Shown piece after piece: positions 28,201 to 36,504 of a stretch of DNA of 64,000 nt. This DNA comes from Marinobacter sp. EhC06 (GTDB lineage: Bacteria; Pseudomonadota; Gammaproteobacteria; Pseudomonadales; Oleiphilaceae): the NCBI RefSeq assembly GCF_001650915.1, contig NZ_LXYO01000003.1:112677-176676 (forward strand), written 5' to 3'. The notes beneath the pieces were generated by a model. That model did not search any database, had not been told where the DNA came from, and saw only the letters and a program-made list of their open reading frames with translations. Made by a program: the position numbers and the translations under genes. Each line of letters starts with the position of its first letter. Within the stretch, counting starts at the first letter, position 1.

Positions 28201-28264
28201 CAAGTTCGTGTTGTGGGATATCCGACCGAAATCGTGGATAAGCCGTATCCTGGATCGCACTCAT
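25235..28264 (-). CDS. tnpA: Tn3-family transposase TnpA
   Basis: The 1009-residue length and full set of motifs show an intact Tn3-family transposase. The DDE residues lie in AADGTKWNLYEQ (Asp), LHGDTQAQSYPVF (Asp) and NEQFNGFAKW (Glu). The N-terminus contains the DUF4158-like DNA-binding part. It cuts the terminal inverted repeats and produces replicative cointegrates. It is downstream of tnpS in the same direction with a seven-base gap. Its pairing with a tyrosine recombinase points to the Tn4651 subgroup and away from the Tn21 and Tn3 subgroups. No internal stop or frameshift is seen. Confidence 0.93.
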   Translation of the reverse strand: MSAIQDTAYPRFRSDIPQHELDTVYTPAPNEQRWARRRAKQLQQRFFLLLHLKAYQKQGFFCATVDLPSDLSGYIAKRLGLQKRPTKIQQRQYDQSSARDRHINWIRAYVGSRVLNDEDRLWLANQAIYAAESREVLADVINILLEELVRHRFEIPGFTVLLRLAKDARATVNDRCYRSIVSELTDDTKALVNDLLVSPPGIEISGWQRLKREIRKPTNKEIRSYLQHLKWLRDIVERLPSVQHIPVTKRRQFANEARALDVARMARIPARKRYALAVVLIRQQYAQALDDTAELLIKLMRQLETTAQQNLLTYQMEQTQRTDRLVSCFKDVLTAMEAEPNPWQSLQAVVGDKRQEWLDECEEHLAYAGNNYLPFMLRPFRAKRSLLYNCLDILTFQSTSSDTLSIQLIDLLRKTRSLKAETLDLRVHAPDLIENIQQTKWTLDKWRRLIFIRPDSLTVHRKYFELAVLNLVKQELKSADLAVVHGDRFDDHRDQLVSWSGYEQELDQYGLEVELPMEPKALISHLKDQLTQVSRSVDAAFPDNTHATIEDGRIVIKRNQKQGLPTNWQALDDDITRRLGTRSIVDVLVDAERWLGLHREFGPLSGYEGRVEDPRLRFIATLFCYGCNLGPSQTADSIKQLNRRQIAWLNLNHVTEDRLDRAIVKVINAYKKYELPGYWGTGRRAAADGTKWNLYEQNLLSEYHIRYGGYGGIGYYHVSDTYIALFSHFIPCGVHEAVYILDGLLENQSDIQPDTLHGDTQAQSYPVFGLAYLLGIKLMPRIRNLKDLNFYRPDRRFRYAHIEELFNGHIDWARIERHLPDMLRVAVSIKLGKITASTILRRLGTYSRKNKLYFAFRELGKVVRTGFLLNYIDDVELRQTIHAATNKNEQFNGFAKWSFFGGSGVIAANLRHEQQKVVKYNHLVANMLILHNVEALSRVLRDMAAEGIAITEDILKALSPYRTRHINRFGDYTLDLKRPVGQQLFDLKLAELASQGASKARPSVEDGTE

Positions 28265-28271
28265 GATCGAC

Positions 28272-29540
28272 TCAATCCCATGTCTGCCCGGTGGCCGGGT
28301 CGGTAATCAGTGTCTCCACCCAGCAGGCTTTGTCGGACGCTATACGGTGTATCTCATCGATCAGGTCGTCCATCGTTTCGTCCAGATGCTCATCCGACGT
28401 TGCAGGAACCTCGATGCGGTAGTGTCCATCGGTCTGGTGTTCCACCTCGAACGGTTTCAGGCAATGGGCTTCGATCACCGTGCGGGCCTGGTGGTGTTTG
28501 CGGCTGCGCGGGCGCTGTGGCTCCAGAGTAAGCTGGACGGTCAAGGTTCGTAAGCGCGGTTGGGATGCGTTAGGCAGGCGCGGCTGGCCAACCGGTGACG
28601 CCATTTCAGTTGGAATCTGCATCAGGGCCTGCTCGAACGGTGACTTGGCCTCAATGTATCGCAAGGCCGTTTGGGTATCCCGCCAACCGACGTATTCCAT
28701 CAGCGCTTTGATTTCCCAGCCCGACGCGCTGGCCCAGGTGGCAAACCCGCGTCGTAGTGAATGGCTGCTGAATGCTTCCACCGCGTCAATGCCCGCGTCA
28801 GACAAGAGCTGGCGCAGCAGCGGCACGACGCTGTTCGGGTGCAATGATACGTCCGACAGGTTCCCCCAGCGATCAATCGCCCTGAACAGGGCACCGCTGG
28901 GTTGGCTCAGAAAATCCAGCCAATCCTGACAGGCCTCGACCGGACAGCACTGCCTTAGAGCGGGCACCTTGTACAGACGCCCTTCGGCCTGACGGTCCCC
29001 CTTGCTTCTCCGAAGGTACAGGGACATACCGGCACCGGGGGCCAAGGTGATGTCTTCAATGGTCAATCGGCAGAGTTCGTCACTGCGAAAGGCGCGCCAG
29101 AACCCGAGCAGGACCATGGCCCGGTTACGCAACCAGACTCCGAGACGCCGTGCGTCGTGCTGACGGGCCTGCGCGATCTGTCGGGACAGCCACTGATCCA
29201 GTTGCTGGAGCTGGGTGATGGCCAGGGGCTTGGCCTGTTTTTGCCGGTACGGATGCTCTTCGCGAATGCCCTTCAATACCGCGCGTACCAACGGGGCTTT
29301 GGTCGGGTCTGGGAACCCCTGATCCCGATGCCAGCGAGCTAGCGCCGCCAGGCGCTGCTTCAGGGTAGCGGCCGACAGCCGTTCGGCATGATCGGCCAGA
29401 TAGCGAGCGACACTATCGGCGGTTGCCGGTAGAAAACCGCCCCAGGTCACCTCAAAATGCTCGACGGCGGATCGGTAGCTGCGGCGGGTGTTGTCGCGGG
29501 TCGCCGCCCGGACGTACCGGTCAATCGTCACTGGGCCCAC
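28272..29540 (-). CDS. tnpS: Tyrosine recombinase TnpS-like (cointegrate resolution)
   Basis: The 422-residue tyrosine recombinase has an N-terminal SAM-like core-binding domain (residues 1-100) and a catalytic domain with Arg in RAFRSDELCRL, HSLRRGFATWA, the Trp of VGWRDTQ and the nucleophile Tyr in ALRYIE. About 100 further residues follow the catalytic domain; classical TnpS is near 320 residues, so the C-terminal tail is an addition of unknown role. Start is GTG at 29540, inside the end of the upstream ORF (20-base overlap); a second GTG lies nine bases downstream. It resolves transposition cointegrates at the site between tnpS and tnpT. Confidence 0.85.
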   Translation of the reverse strand: MGPVTIDRYVRAATRDNTRRSYRSAVEHFEVTWGGFLPATADSVARYLADHAERLSAATLKQRLAALARWHRDQGFPDPTKAPLVRAVLKGIREEHPYRQKQAKPLAITQLQQLDQWLSRQIAQARQHDARRLGVWLRNRAMVLLGFWRAFRSDELCRLTIEDITLAPGAGMSLYLRRSKGDRQAEGRLYKVPALRQCCPVEACQDWLDFLSQPSGALFRAIDRWGNLSDVSLHPNSVVPLLRQLLSDAGIDAVEAFSSHSLRRGFATWASASGWEIKALMEYVGWRDTQTALRYIEAKSPFEQALMQIPTEMASPVGQPRLPNASQPRLRTLTVQLTLEPQRPRSRKHHQARTVIEAHCLKPFEVEHQTDGHYRIEVPATSDEHLDETMDDLIDEIHRIASDKACWVETLITDPATGQTWD

Positions 29541-30015
29541 CCGCCTCGTTCGATGTCGGTAATGCGGCTATCGCTTCTGTTAACCAACGCTCGACTGACT
29601 CGCACACGGCATCGTTGTCCGCCTTTGAAACCATCGTTGTGAACGTCTTGGCCATGGCATCACGCACCTGTTGTTCGAGTGGATCGTCGGGGTTGGCGAT
29701 TAGTGAGCCAGACAGCCTGTCCAGCGCAGACCCTGTGGCTGCTTTCTCCTGACGAGCCTGAACCCAGCTCTGTGCTTCAGCCAATGATCCGAACTGCTTG
29801 TGCTCCACCCAGAAGAAACTGTTTGGAATCGCGATCGAGCGCCCGTCTTTGAGGTAGGCCCTGATCTCTGCGTCAACGTCCGGCAAATAGGCGTCTTCAC
29901 TTTGCAGGCATCCAAGGGCCGCACGAAAGCTCGGTAATGGGTCGGGAAACCGGTTGCGAAAATCAAACGCCCGGAAGGCAAACACCTGATCCAGAGGATT
30001 GGCTTGAGTGTGCAT
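29521..30015 (-). CDS. Hypothetical protein coupled to tnpS
   Basis: This 164-residue protein has an aromatic-rich N-terminus (VFAFRAFDFRNRFPDP) and an acidic helical C-terminal half. I recognise no catalytic motif. It has a good ribosome site (GGAG) and overlaps tnpS by 20 bases, so both are likely translated together. Its place inside the tnpS-tnpT interval suggests an accessory role in resolution or regulation; none is established to my knowledge for the classical Tn4651, which lacks it. Confidence 0.7.
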   Translation of the reverse strand: MHTQANPLDQVFAFRAFDFRNRFPDPLPSFRAALGCLQSEDAYLPDVDAEIRAYLKDGRSIAIPNSFFWVEHKQFGSLAEAQSWVQARQEKAATGSALDRLSGSLIANPDDPLEQQVRDAMAKTFTTMVSKADNDAVCESVERWLTEAIAALPTSNEAGGPSDD

Positions 30016-30167
30016 GTGCGGTCTCCTGCCGTGCGGCCTTCTCTGGGGCCATATCGTACCGGTCGTGAGTCAGTATAGCCGCTGAAACGGGCATCACAAT
30101 GGATAACGCTGGATTATCACATGTCTGTAAAGCTGTGCTTTCCAACGACCGTTCTGGTGTATATAGT

Positions 30168-30186
30168 ACGTAATTACATAATACGT
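30168..30186. promoter_or_regulatory. Dyad in the tnpS-tnpT interval, candidate resolution core
   Basis: ACGTA-N9-TACGT lies in AT-rich sequence between the divergent minus-strand genes and tnpT. In Tn4651 the resolution site occupies the same place. A short dyad with a 9-base spacer is the usual form of a tyrosine-recombinase core. The tnpT promoter probably overlaps it. Confidence 0.45.
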
Positions 30187-30219
30187 GACACAGTACAAAA
30201 TAAACATGAGGACACCATC

Positions 30220-31206
30220 ATGGCCCGAGGCGGCATCACCCAACCCCTGGTTGAGGACGCCCGTAAACGTCTTCTGGCTCGCAATGTTCACCCCTCCATC
30301 GACGCCATACGAGCCGAGCTGGGCAACACCGGCTCAAAGACCACCATCAGCAACCACCTGAAAGCGATCGAGGCGCGTGAAAGCACCCGTCTGGACGACG
30401 AAGCGCTTCTGAGCAGCCACGTTACCGACTTGGTAGGCCAACTGGCTCGGCAATTACGTCAGGACGCGCAGGAAACCATTGAGCAGGCCGAACAGCGCCA
30501 ACAGGCCGAGGTGGCCGGCCTGCAGGAAGCCTTGACGGCACAGACCGCTGAGACCAGGCAACACCAGGCGCAAAATACCGTGTTGGCTCAGGCGCGGGAT
30601 GATTTACAGGCGGAGGTCCTTGGGCTGCGTGAGGCGCTCTCGAAACTCGAAGGCGATAACCGCGCGCAGGCCCAGCGCATTGAAAGTGTGACTGAGCAGG
30701 TTCAGGACAAGCAACGCCAGGTGAATTCACTCGAAGAAAAACACAACCATGCCCGGCAGGCGCTGGAGCATTATCGCGGTTCCGTGAAAGAGCAGCGCGA
30801 GCAGGATCAGCGGCGGCATGAGCAGCAGGTCCAGCAAGTCCAGGAAGAGCAACGCCACCTGCAACAAGCCCTGGCCGTGAAACGCGACGAGCAGACCCAG
30901 GCCACTCGGGAGATCAGCCGACTGTTCACGGAGGTGACTGAAGTTCGAAAGCAGTCGGATCGGTTGACCCAGCAATTGGGCGAGCGGGAGCGCGAAAATC
31001 GTCGTCTGGCCGACAAAACAGTGCGGCTAGAGCAGCAAGTCGTGGCGTTACGCCAACGAAAGGCTGCCTTTGAAAAGCAGCAGCGCGTGAACGACCAGTT
31101 GAAAGCGAAGGTGCAGCAGCTTGAAACCGAGCTGAGCGTGAAGAATGAGCTGTTGGATCGCTTGAGCGCTGGCAACAATTCCGACGAGGTGAACAGAGTT
31201 TCTTGA
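30220..31206 (+). CDS. tnpT: TnpT-like coiled-coil DNA-binding protein (KfrA_N)
   Basis: The 328-residue protein starts at the ATG at 30220, preceded by GAGGA; the frame is open from 30121 but without a start signal. The first 60 residues form a KfrA-type N-terminal DNA-binding domain (ITQPLVEDARKRLLARN, then KTTISNHLKAIE). The rest, to about residue 320, is an almost uninterrupted Gln/Glu/Arg-rich coiled coil. The length equals that of TnpT of Tn4651 (about 332), which binds the resolution site and stimulates TnpS. It is divergent from tnpS and its neighbour. The coiled coil likely mediates oligomerisation. Confidence 0.85.
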   Translation: MARGGITQPLVEDARKRLLARNVHPSIDAIRAELGNTGSKTTISNHLKAIEARESTRLDDEALLSSHVTDLVGQLARQLRQDAQETIEQAEQRQQAEVAGLQEALTAQTAETRQHQAQNTVLAQARDDLQAEVLGLREALSKLEGDNRAQAQRIESVTEQVQDKQRQVNSLEEKHNHARQALEHYRGSVKEQREQDQRRHEQQVQQVQEEQRHLQQALAVKRDEQTQATREISRLFTEVTEVRKQSDRLTQQLGERERENRRLADKTVRLEQQVVALRQRKAAFEKQQRVNDQLKAKVQQLETELSVKNELLDRLSAGNNSDEVNRVS

Positions 31207-31347
31207 AATTCCTCCAGACTATGTTTTAAAGCCTACTGCAAGGCTATTGTCGCTCAAGTCTCAGGTGTTTTTCATTGGGGGAGCCCGAGTGGTTTGGATG
31301 ACGGGTTTAGGGCGAGGTGTTGTCCGGTCTTTTGTTGTCCATCATGC

Positions 31348-32751
31348 TTAGCTGTAAAAATAAAAGTCGTTCTTTTTCCTCTGTTTCACGGCATACATGG
31401 CCATGTCCGCCCGCTCTACCAGCGTTTCCGCCCCCGCCCCGTCTTCAGGGTAGATTGCAATCCCGATGCTGGTTCCGATAGAGACACGAAGGTCGGTGCC
31501 CTCAAACGGAAAAGGGGTTTCGAGCGAGCTCAGAAGTTTGCGTGCGACTGTTGCGGCGTCCTTTTTTTCGTCAAGCGAGGGCAACAAGACCGTAAATTCA
31601 TCACCACCATAGCGGGCAAGGGTATCCCCCTCTCGCAGACACTGTGTCAGACCGGCGGCGACTCTTTGCAACAGCTCATCGCCAACCCCATGCCCGTAGG
31701 TATCGTTTACTGCTTTGAAATCGTTCAGGTCGATAAACAGCACGGCAAGCTTCTGCCCATTACGGCTCGCCTGACTGACAGCCAAGGTAAGTCGGTCCAT
31801 AAACAGGCTCCTATTCGGCAGTCCGGTCAGTGTATCGTGAGAAGCATGAAACTCCATCAATGCCAGTGTCCGTTTGTGCTCCGTGATGTCCCGCACAATG
31901 CCCAAAAAAGGAGGTCTCGCTGGAGGGGGCTTTGCATAAGTTAGCGTGGTGTTCGCCTCACGCGGAGAGACAACTTTAATGTCACAATCCAGGTAACCGA
32001 TCCCTCCATGGTAGGTTTTAAGCTTGATCTCTTGGGTTACTCGCTCTCCCACCTCGTTCTTACCAAATAGCAGTGGAAGCTTAGCGATGTCACCCTCATG
32101 AACGAGCTGAGAAAACGGTTGGCCAATCAGCTCCTCTGTCGGTAATCCCAAGAGACTCTCGGAGTGATGATTCAGATAGTTGATGCACTTGCGCTCATCC
32201 AGTGAAAAAACCAGATCCGGAAGATGATCAAGTGTGTGTTTAAAAAACTCGTCCGTTAGGGGCTTAGACCAACCCGTAGCCGCCTGAGAACGGGCCTGCC
32301 GTCGTTCTAAAACCGTGCCGCCGACAGCCCGAATTAATTCATCTACATCGTAGGGTTTTCTTAGATAATCACAGGCACCCAGCTTGAATGCTTGCCTGAC
32401 GATGCGATAGTCGGAATGCGCGCTGATAATGATGACCGGAGCGTCAACGCCGGTTTCTTTCAACCAGGCCATGATCTCTAAACCGCTCTTTCCAGGCATG
32501 CGGATATCCAACAAAACCAGATCGTAGGCATTCTCTCGTAATCGCTGGCAGACGGCGTCGCCATCCTCGGCACCGTCAGCCTCGAACCCCTTGTCACGCA
32601 ATATCGAGCATAAACTGTTAAGCAACCGCGGCTCATCATCACCAATGAGCAGCCGTCCCAAACATTCTGAAGTTTCGCCGGTGACGTGGTGGGGCGTTAT
32701 ATCAACGCCATCACTGACGGCGTTTTCGTTGTAGTTTTGCAAGATGGACAC
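31348..32751 (-). CDS. Response regulator-PAS-diguanylate cyclase
   Basis: The 467-residue protein has an N-terminal receiver domain (phosphoacceptor Asp82 in LVLLDIRMPG, Lys in LRKPYDVDEL), a PAS domain (about 165-300, ending GIVRDITEHKR) and a GGDEF domain with an intact GGDEF at 382-386. An RxxD inhibitory site (REGD) lies five residues before it, so the enzyme should be a c-di-GMP synthase with product inhibition. Motifs such as HDTLTGLPNRSLF are typical. No histidine kinase is adjacent. It is a single gene between tnpT and ectC, probably cargo of the mobile region. Confidence 0.92.
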   Translation of the reverse strand: MSILQNYNENAVSDGVDITPHHVTGETSECLGRLLIGDDEPRLLNSLCSILRDKGFEADGAEDGDAVCQRLRENAYDLVLLDIRMPGKSGLEIMAWLKETGVDAPVIIISAHSDYRIVRQAFKLGACDYLRKPYDVDELIRAVGGTVLERRQARSQAATGWSKPLTDEFFKHTLDHLPDLVFSLDERKCINYLNHHSESLLGLPTEELIGQPFSQLVHEGDIAKLPLLFGKNEVGERVTQEIKLKTYHGGIGYLDCDIKVVSPREANTTLTYAKPPPARPPFLGIVRDITEHKRTLALMEFHASHDTLTGLPNRSLFMDRLTLAVSQASRNGQKLAVLFIDLNDFKAVNDTYGHGVGDELLQRVAAGLTQCLREGDTLARYGGDEFTVLLPSLDEKKDAATVARKLLSSLETPFPFEGTDLRVSIGTSIGIAIYPEDGAGAETLVERADMAMYAVKQRKKNDFYFYS

Positions 32752-33064
32752 CAGTACATCAGAGCAAGGGATTTGCTCCGTTGATCAACCCGATATTAAT
32801 AAAGTGTACATTTGGACCTCTGTATGGTCCCCTCCTCTATTGCGGTGGGCTACCTCCTCTGTGGAAACTCTGTTTAACTTACTTGGTTGCTTCCGATAGC
32901 GCCTTCACATGCTAGCCGCAGCCATGCGGTGGTCATAGCCCGTCTCATTATGTACAGGTGCCCAGGCGCAGGCCGGACAAACGTGTCAGTGGTGGCGCCA
33001 CCAAGATCGGGACTCGCCGGCATGGGTGTGCCAGCGGTCGGATCAGCCGCCCTATCAGGACGGA
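32752..33064. other. Intergenic region, nothing recognised
   Basis: The stretch separates two minus-strand genes. I see no gene. The promoter for the GGDEF gene should be here, but no clear consensus is visible. Confidence 0.4.
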
Positions 33065-33460
33065 TCAGTTATCGCTGCTGTCCGACAGGTAGGCGCCGTC
33101 CTCGTCATGGACTTCCTGGCCGGTCACCGGCGGGTTGAAGGCGCAGATCAGGCGCATGTCCTCGGTGCCACCGTACAGGGTGTGCTTGTCGTGGTTGTCC
33201 AGGGCGTAGAGGGTACCGTCGGTAATCTCGTGAACTTCACCCGTGGCGAGGTCCTTGATGCGCCCGTTACCGGCAACGCAGTAAACGGCTTCCAGGTGGT
33301 GCTTGTACCAGAAAGTGTGCTCGGAGCCTGCCTTGATGATGGTTTCGTGGAAGGAAAATCCCATTCCGTCCTTCTTGAGCAGCAGGCGGCGGCTGGTCCA
33401 CTGCTTGTCGCTGACTTCACGCTCGGTACCAATGATGTCCTGAACTTTAACGATTTTCAT
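33065..33460 (-). CDS. ectC: L-ectoine synthase
   Basis: The 131-residue cupin protein matches EctC along its full length. Typical segments are [59 protein letters not shown] and [19 protein letters not shown] (each within the usual family spacing). EctC cyclises N-gamma-acetyl-diaminobutyrate to the compatible solute ectoine in the cytoplasm. Here it stands alone: no ectA or ectB is nearby. It lies 170 bases from a 38-bp Tn21-type terminal repeat, which suggests capture by a transposon. It could use substrate made by a chromosomal ectABC operon or act on acetyl-diaminobutyrate from outside. Confidence 0.93.
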   Translation of the reverse strand: MKIVKVQDIIGTEREVSDKQWTSRRLLLKKDGMGFSFHETIIKAGSEHTFWYKHHLEAVYCVAGNGRIKDLATGEVHEITDGTLYALDNHDKHTLYGGTEDMRLICAFNPPVTGQEVHDEDGAYLSDSSDN

Positions 33461-33629
33461 GGGCGTATCTCATGGTTGGTTGGTCAGAATCGGGTGAAAC
33501 AACTTTATAGTATAAACATTAGGCATCTATATATTTCAAGTGGCCCTTTCCTCCTGCCACTGGTCATACCCCTCTAGCGCTTCCCGGCTGTCATTGCCCG
33601 GTGTGGCCCGCTCCGAACGCCGCGAGAGG

Positions 33630-33667
33630 CTTAGCGTACGCTATTTTCCGTTTCGTGAGGTGGCCCC
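33630..33667 (-). repeat. 38-bp Tn21-type terminal inverted repeat
   Basis: Read on the minus strand it begins GGGGCCACCTCACGAAAC and ends GCGTACGCTAAG, agreeing with Tn21-subfamily ends in length and at both extremities. The GGGG outer end faces the emrB gene, so the element body lies to the left, over ectC. The matching left end was not found. Confidence 0.8.
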
Positions 33668-33679
33668 TTGACACGTGCG

Positions 33680-35311
33680 TCACCGACTCTGCTGGATCGC
33701 GTTCTGCGACGATGGCGGGTGACGCATGGCCTCACTTGCCTGCAGCACCGGAGGCGTGGACCTCCGGCGCATCATCAGCGCCGGAACAAGGGCGGCCAGG
33801 AAGATCGCGCCGACGATAAAGAAGCTGTCCCGGTACCCCAGCATGTTGCCCTGGCTGTAGATCACGCGGCCAAGATAGTTCATCGCCCCGGCCTGGCGTA
33901 TCGCCTCCGGCACGCCAGCCTGTGCAAGCAAGCCGGTTACTTCGCGCAGCATATCGGCCGCCGCGCTGTTGCCTGCATGCTGCGCCGCCGTGAAGCTGTC
34001 AACGTAGAGCTGAGACCGCCGTTCCAGAGCGATGGAAAGAAGGTTGACGCCAAACGCCCCGCCGAGTTGGCGCACGAAGTTGATTGCGCCGGAGCCCTGA
34101 CCGAGTAGCGTCATGGGTAGCGCCTTGAGGGCGCCGGCGTTCAGGCTCGGCATAATGAAACCAAGGCCGATACGCCCCAGCATGATCCACCAGGCGAACA
34201 GCCAGAACGAGGTATTGGTATCCACGCCGGTCATCAGAAACGATGACAACGCGAAAACCGCGAGCCCGAACATGATCGTGGCATAGGCGGGCGTCTTGTC
34301 GGTCAGCCGCCCCGCAATGGGGAAGACCAGGGCCAGAATCAGACCCGCCGGCATCAGCAGCAGGCCCGAGCGCGTCGGCGTGTAGCCCTGGATCGTCTGC
34401 ACGAACAGCGGAATCAAGAAGGTCGAACCGTAGATTCCCGCCCCGAAAATGAAGGCCACCACGGACGCGCCGGCATAGACCCGGTTCGTGAAGAGCTCGA
34501 GATTGAGCATGGGCGCGGGGGTACGAAGTTCCCAGACAATGAATCCGACGCCCGCGACAGAGGCGATCACGAGATCGCGCAGGATGGGATCGGACATCCA
34601 CCCGTAGCGTTGCCCGTTCGACAATCCGTTCAGCAAGGTGACCAGGAACACGGTCATCAGTCCGAAGCCGATCCAGTCAAACCGGCGCGGCGGACCGGAG
34701 GCTGCGCGCCCCGGCATGAAGATCGTGGCCAGGAACAGGCCGATGAGGCAGAACGGTACGGCCATGAAGAACACATACCGCCAACTGAAGCTGTCGACCA
34801 TGATACCGCCTAACGTCGGCCCGAGCGCCGGGGCCAGCACCACACCAATGCCGTAAATTCCCATCGCCGACCCGCGTTTCTCCGGCGGGAAGACCAGGAA
34901 GATCGTCTGCATGGCGAGCGGCTGGAGGATGCCGGCCGCGCCGCCTTGCAGGACGCGGGCCAGGATCAGCACGCCCTCGGCGGGGGCGAGCCCGCCCATG
35001 GCAGAGGCGGCGATAAAGACTGTTAGCGCCAGCACAAAGGTCGCGCGCTGGCCGAGGGTCTCGACCATCCAGGCATTCAGCAGCATGGTCCCGGTCATCG
35101 CGGCGAGGAAGCCGGTGGAGAGAAGTTGCGCCTTGTCCTGGCCCATGCCGAAAGCGCCCATGATATCCGGCAGGGCTACATTGACGATGGTGGCGGTCAG
35201 GATAGTGGCGATCGTGCCCATCATGACCGTCGCTGTGACCAGCCAGCGATAGGACGGGCCGAAGCGGGCGAATAGCCCCTCGATACTGTCCGGCCGGGGC
35301 GCGCTAGTCAT
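33680..35311 (-). CDS. emrB: MFS multidrug exporter, EmrB/DHA2 family
   Basis: The 543-residue inner-membrane protein has about 14 hydrophobic segments, the DHA2 number. It shows the motif-C-type GIGVVLAPALGPTLGG and ARVLQGGAAGILQPLAMQ, characteristic of EmrB/QacA drug:H+ antiporters. The start overlaps the end of emrA by eight bases. With EmrA and an outer-membrane TolC-like channel it would export hydrophobic toxic compounds from the cytoplasm across both membranes. The stop lies 12 bases from the Tn21-type repeat, so the hydrophilic C-terminal tail (after RRRSTPP) may have been altered by the insertion. Confidence 0.9.
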   Translation of the reverse strand: MTSAPRPDSIEGLFARFGPSYRWLVTATVMMGTIATILTATIVNVALPDIMGAFGMGQDKAQLLSTGFLAAMTGTMLLNAWMVETLGQRATFVLALTVFIAASAMGGLAPAEGVLILARVLQGGAAGILQPLAMQTIFLVFPPEKRGSAMGIYGIGVVLAPALGPTLGGIMVDSFSWRYVFFMAVPFCLIGLFLATIFMPGRAASGPPRRFDWIGFGLMTVFLVTLLNGLSNGQRYGWMSDPILRDLVIASVAGVGFIVWELRTPAPMLNLELFTNRVYAGASVVAFIFGAGIYGSTFLIPLFVQTIQGYTPTRSGLLLMPAGLILALVFPIAGRLTDKTPAYATIMFGLAVFALSSFLMTGVDTNTSFWLFAWWIMLGRIGLGFIMPSLNAGALKALPMTLLGQGSGAINFVRQLGGAFGVNLLSIALERRSQLYVDSFTAAQHAGNSAAADMLREVTGLLAQAGVPEAIRQAGAMNYLGRVIYSQGNMLGYRDSFFIVGAIFLAALVPALMMRRRSTPPVLQASEAMRHPPSSQNAIQQSR

Positions 35312-36494
35312 CGGCTCTCGCCTCCAGCTCCACCATCATACCCGGCTTGAGTTCGCCGCCGTCCTGCTGCACCGCGATGCGCACTGGCAGGCGCTGGGTG
35401 ATCTTGGTGAAATTGCCGCTCGGGTTGGGGTTGGGCAGCAGGGCGAACTCGCTGGTGGCGGACTGCCCGACGCGCGTGACCCTGCCCTCAAAGAGCCGCC
35501 CCGGCAGGGCATCGACAGTGATCGCCACGGTCTTTCCCGGCCGGAAGAAGCGGATGTCGGTCTCTTTGACGTTCGCCTCGACGCGCACCCACTGCGGGTC
35601 ATGCACCATCAGCAAGCGCTGGCCGGGGGTGACGTATTCGCCCTTGTCCACGAAGACCCGGTCCACAACGCCGTCGAATGGCATGACGAGGGTGCGGTCT
35701 TCGAGGTCGAGCGCCGCCCGGGCCTTTTGTGCACGCAGCCGCTGTTCCTCCGGGCCGAGTTCGGCGAGCTGGGTGCGGAGCACCGTGAGTTCCCCGCGCG
35801 CGGCTTCAGCCTCGGCAAGGGCGGCGCGGGCATTTTCCAAGTCCGCCTGGACGCTCAACGCCTGTTGTTTTGCCGTCTCCAGCGCCGCCCGCGTCTGGTC
35901 CAGGCGCGCACGGTTGATGGCGCCGCTCGGCGCCAGCTTCTCCGCCCGGTCATTGTCCTGTCTGGCAAGATCGCGTTGCGCCGTCGCTCCTGCCAACGCG
36001 GCCTCCGCCGCCCTCACCGCTGCCTGTTTGGCGGTAATACGACTTTGCGTCTGACGGTCGGTGAGAGCGATGCGCGCTTCGATTTCCTCGCGGCGGCGGG
36101 CAATCCCGGCGAGTTGCGCGGCAAGCTCCTCGACGCGGAGGCGGCTTTCCCGGTCGTCGATCCGGATCAAAACCCTGCCTCTCTGCGCGGCATCCCCCTC
36201 GGTCACTTCGAGCGCCGTCACCCAACCGGGAACCCGGCTGCTCACGGCAACAATGTCGGCGGCGACACGGGCGTCCGTCACAAAGACATGGGTGAACTGC
36301 TGATACAACCACCAGCCGCCTCCTCCGAGAACGATCAGCGTCGCCAGAATCGCGCCATACCGTCGCCATGGCCGGGTGCGGGCAGGAGGTGAAACCGCCT
36401 CTGACCCAGCCTCCGTCTCCTTGTCGGGGACTGTACGCAGATCGGTTTCCGGATCGTCGCCCTGGCGTTCGAGACGGGTCACATACTGGTCCAC
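35304..36494 (-). CDS. emrA: Membrane fusion protein, EmrA/HlyD family
   Basis: The 396-residue periplasmic adaptor has a cytoplasmic N-terminus, one transmembrane segment (GAILATLIVLGGGGWWLY, about 48-65), a biotinyl-lipoyl-like half (VPGWVTALEVTEGDAAQRG), a long alpha-helical hairpin (about 125-260, Ala/Arg/Glu-rich) and a beta-barrel part with TLVMPFDGVVDRVFVDKGEY. It connects EmrB to an outer-membrane channel. It is preceded by the marR gene with a ten-base gap and followed by emrB, giving a marR-emrA-emrB operon. Confidence 0.9.
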   Translation of the reverse strand: MDQYVTRLERQGDDPETDLRTVPDKETEAGSEAVSPPARTRPWRRYGAILATLIVLGGGGWWLYQQFTHVFVTDARVAADIVAVSSRVPGWVTALEVTEGDAAQRGRVLIRIDDRESRLRVEELAAQLAGIARRREEIEARIALTDRQTQSRITAKQAAVRAAEAALAGATAQRDLARQDNDRAEKLAPSGAINRARLDQTRAALETAKQQALSVQADLENARAALAEAEAARGELTVLRTQLAELGPEEQRLRAQKARAALDLEDRTLVMPFDGVVDRVFVDKGEYVTPGQRLLMVHDPQWVRVEANVKETDIRFFRPGKTVAITVDALPGRLFEGRVTRVGQSATSEFALLPNPNPSGNFTKITQRLPVRIAVQQDGGELKPGMMVELEARADD

Positions 36495-36504
36495 GGCCTA
36501 CCCC

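Larger units (their letters stand above)
25119..31206. mobile_element. Tn4651-type Tn3-family transposition module
   Basis: tnpA, tnpS, an extra ORF and the divergent tnpT form a complete transposition and cointegrate-resolution set of the Tn4651 group, where a tyrosine recombinase TnpS with helper TnpT replaces the usual serine resolvase. The left border is the candidate terminal repeat at 25119; the right border is given only as the end of tnpT because the partner repeat was not found. In this group the ends may be tens of kilobases apart with catabolic genes between them. Confidence 0.6.
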
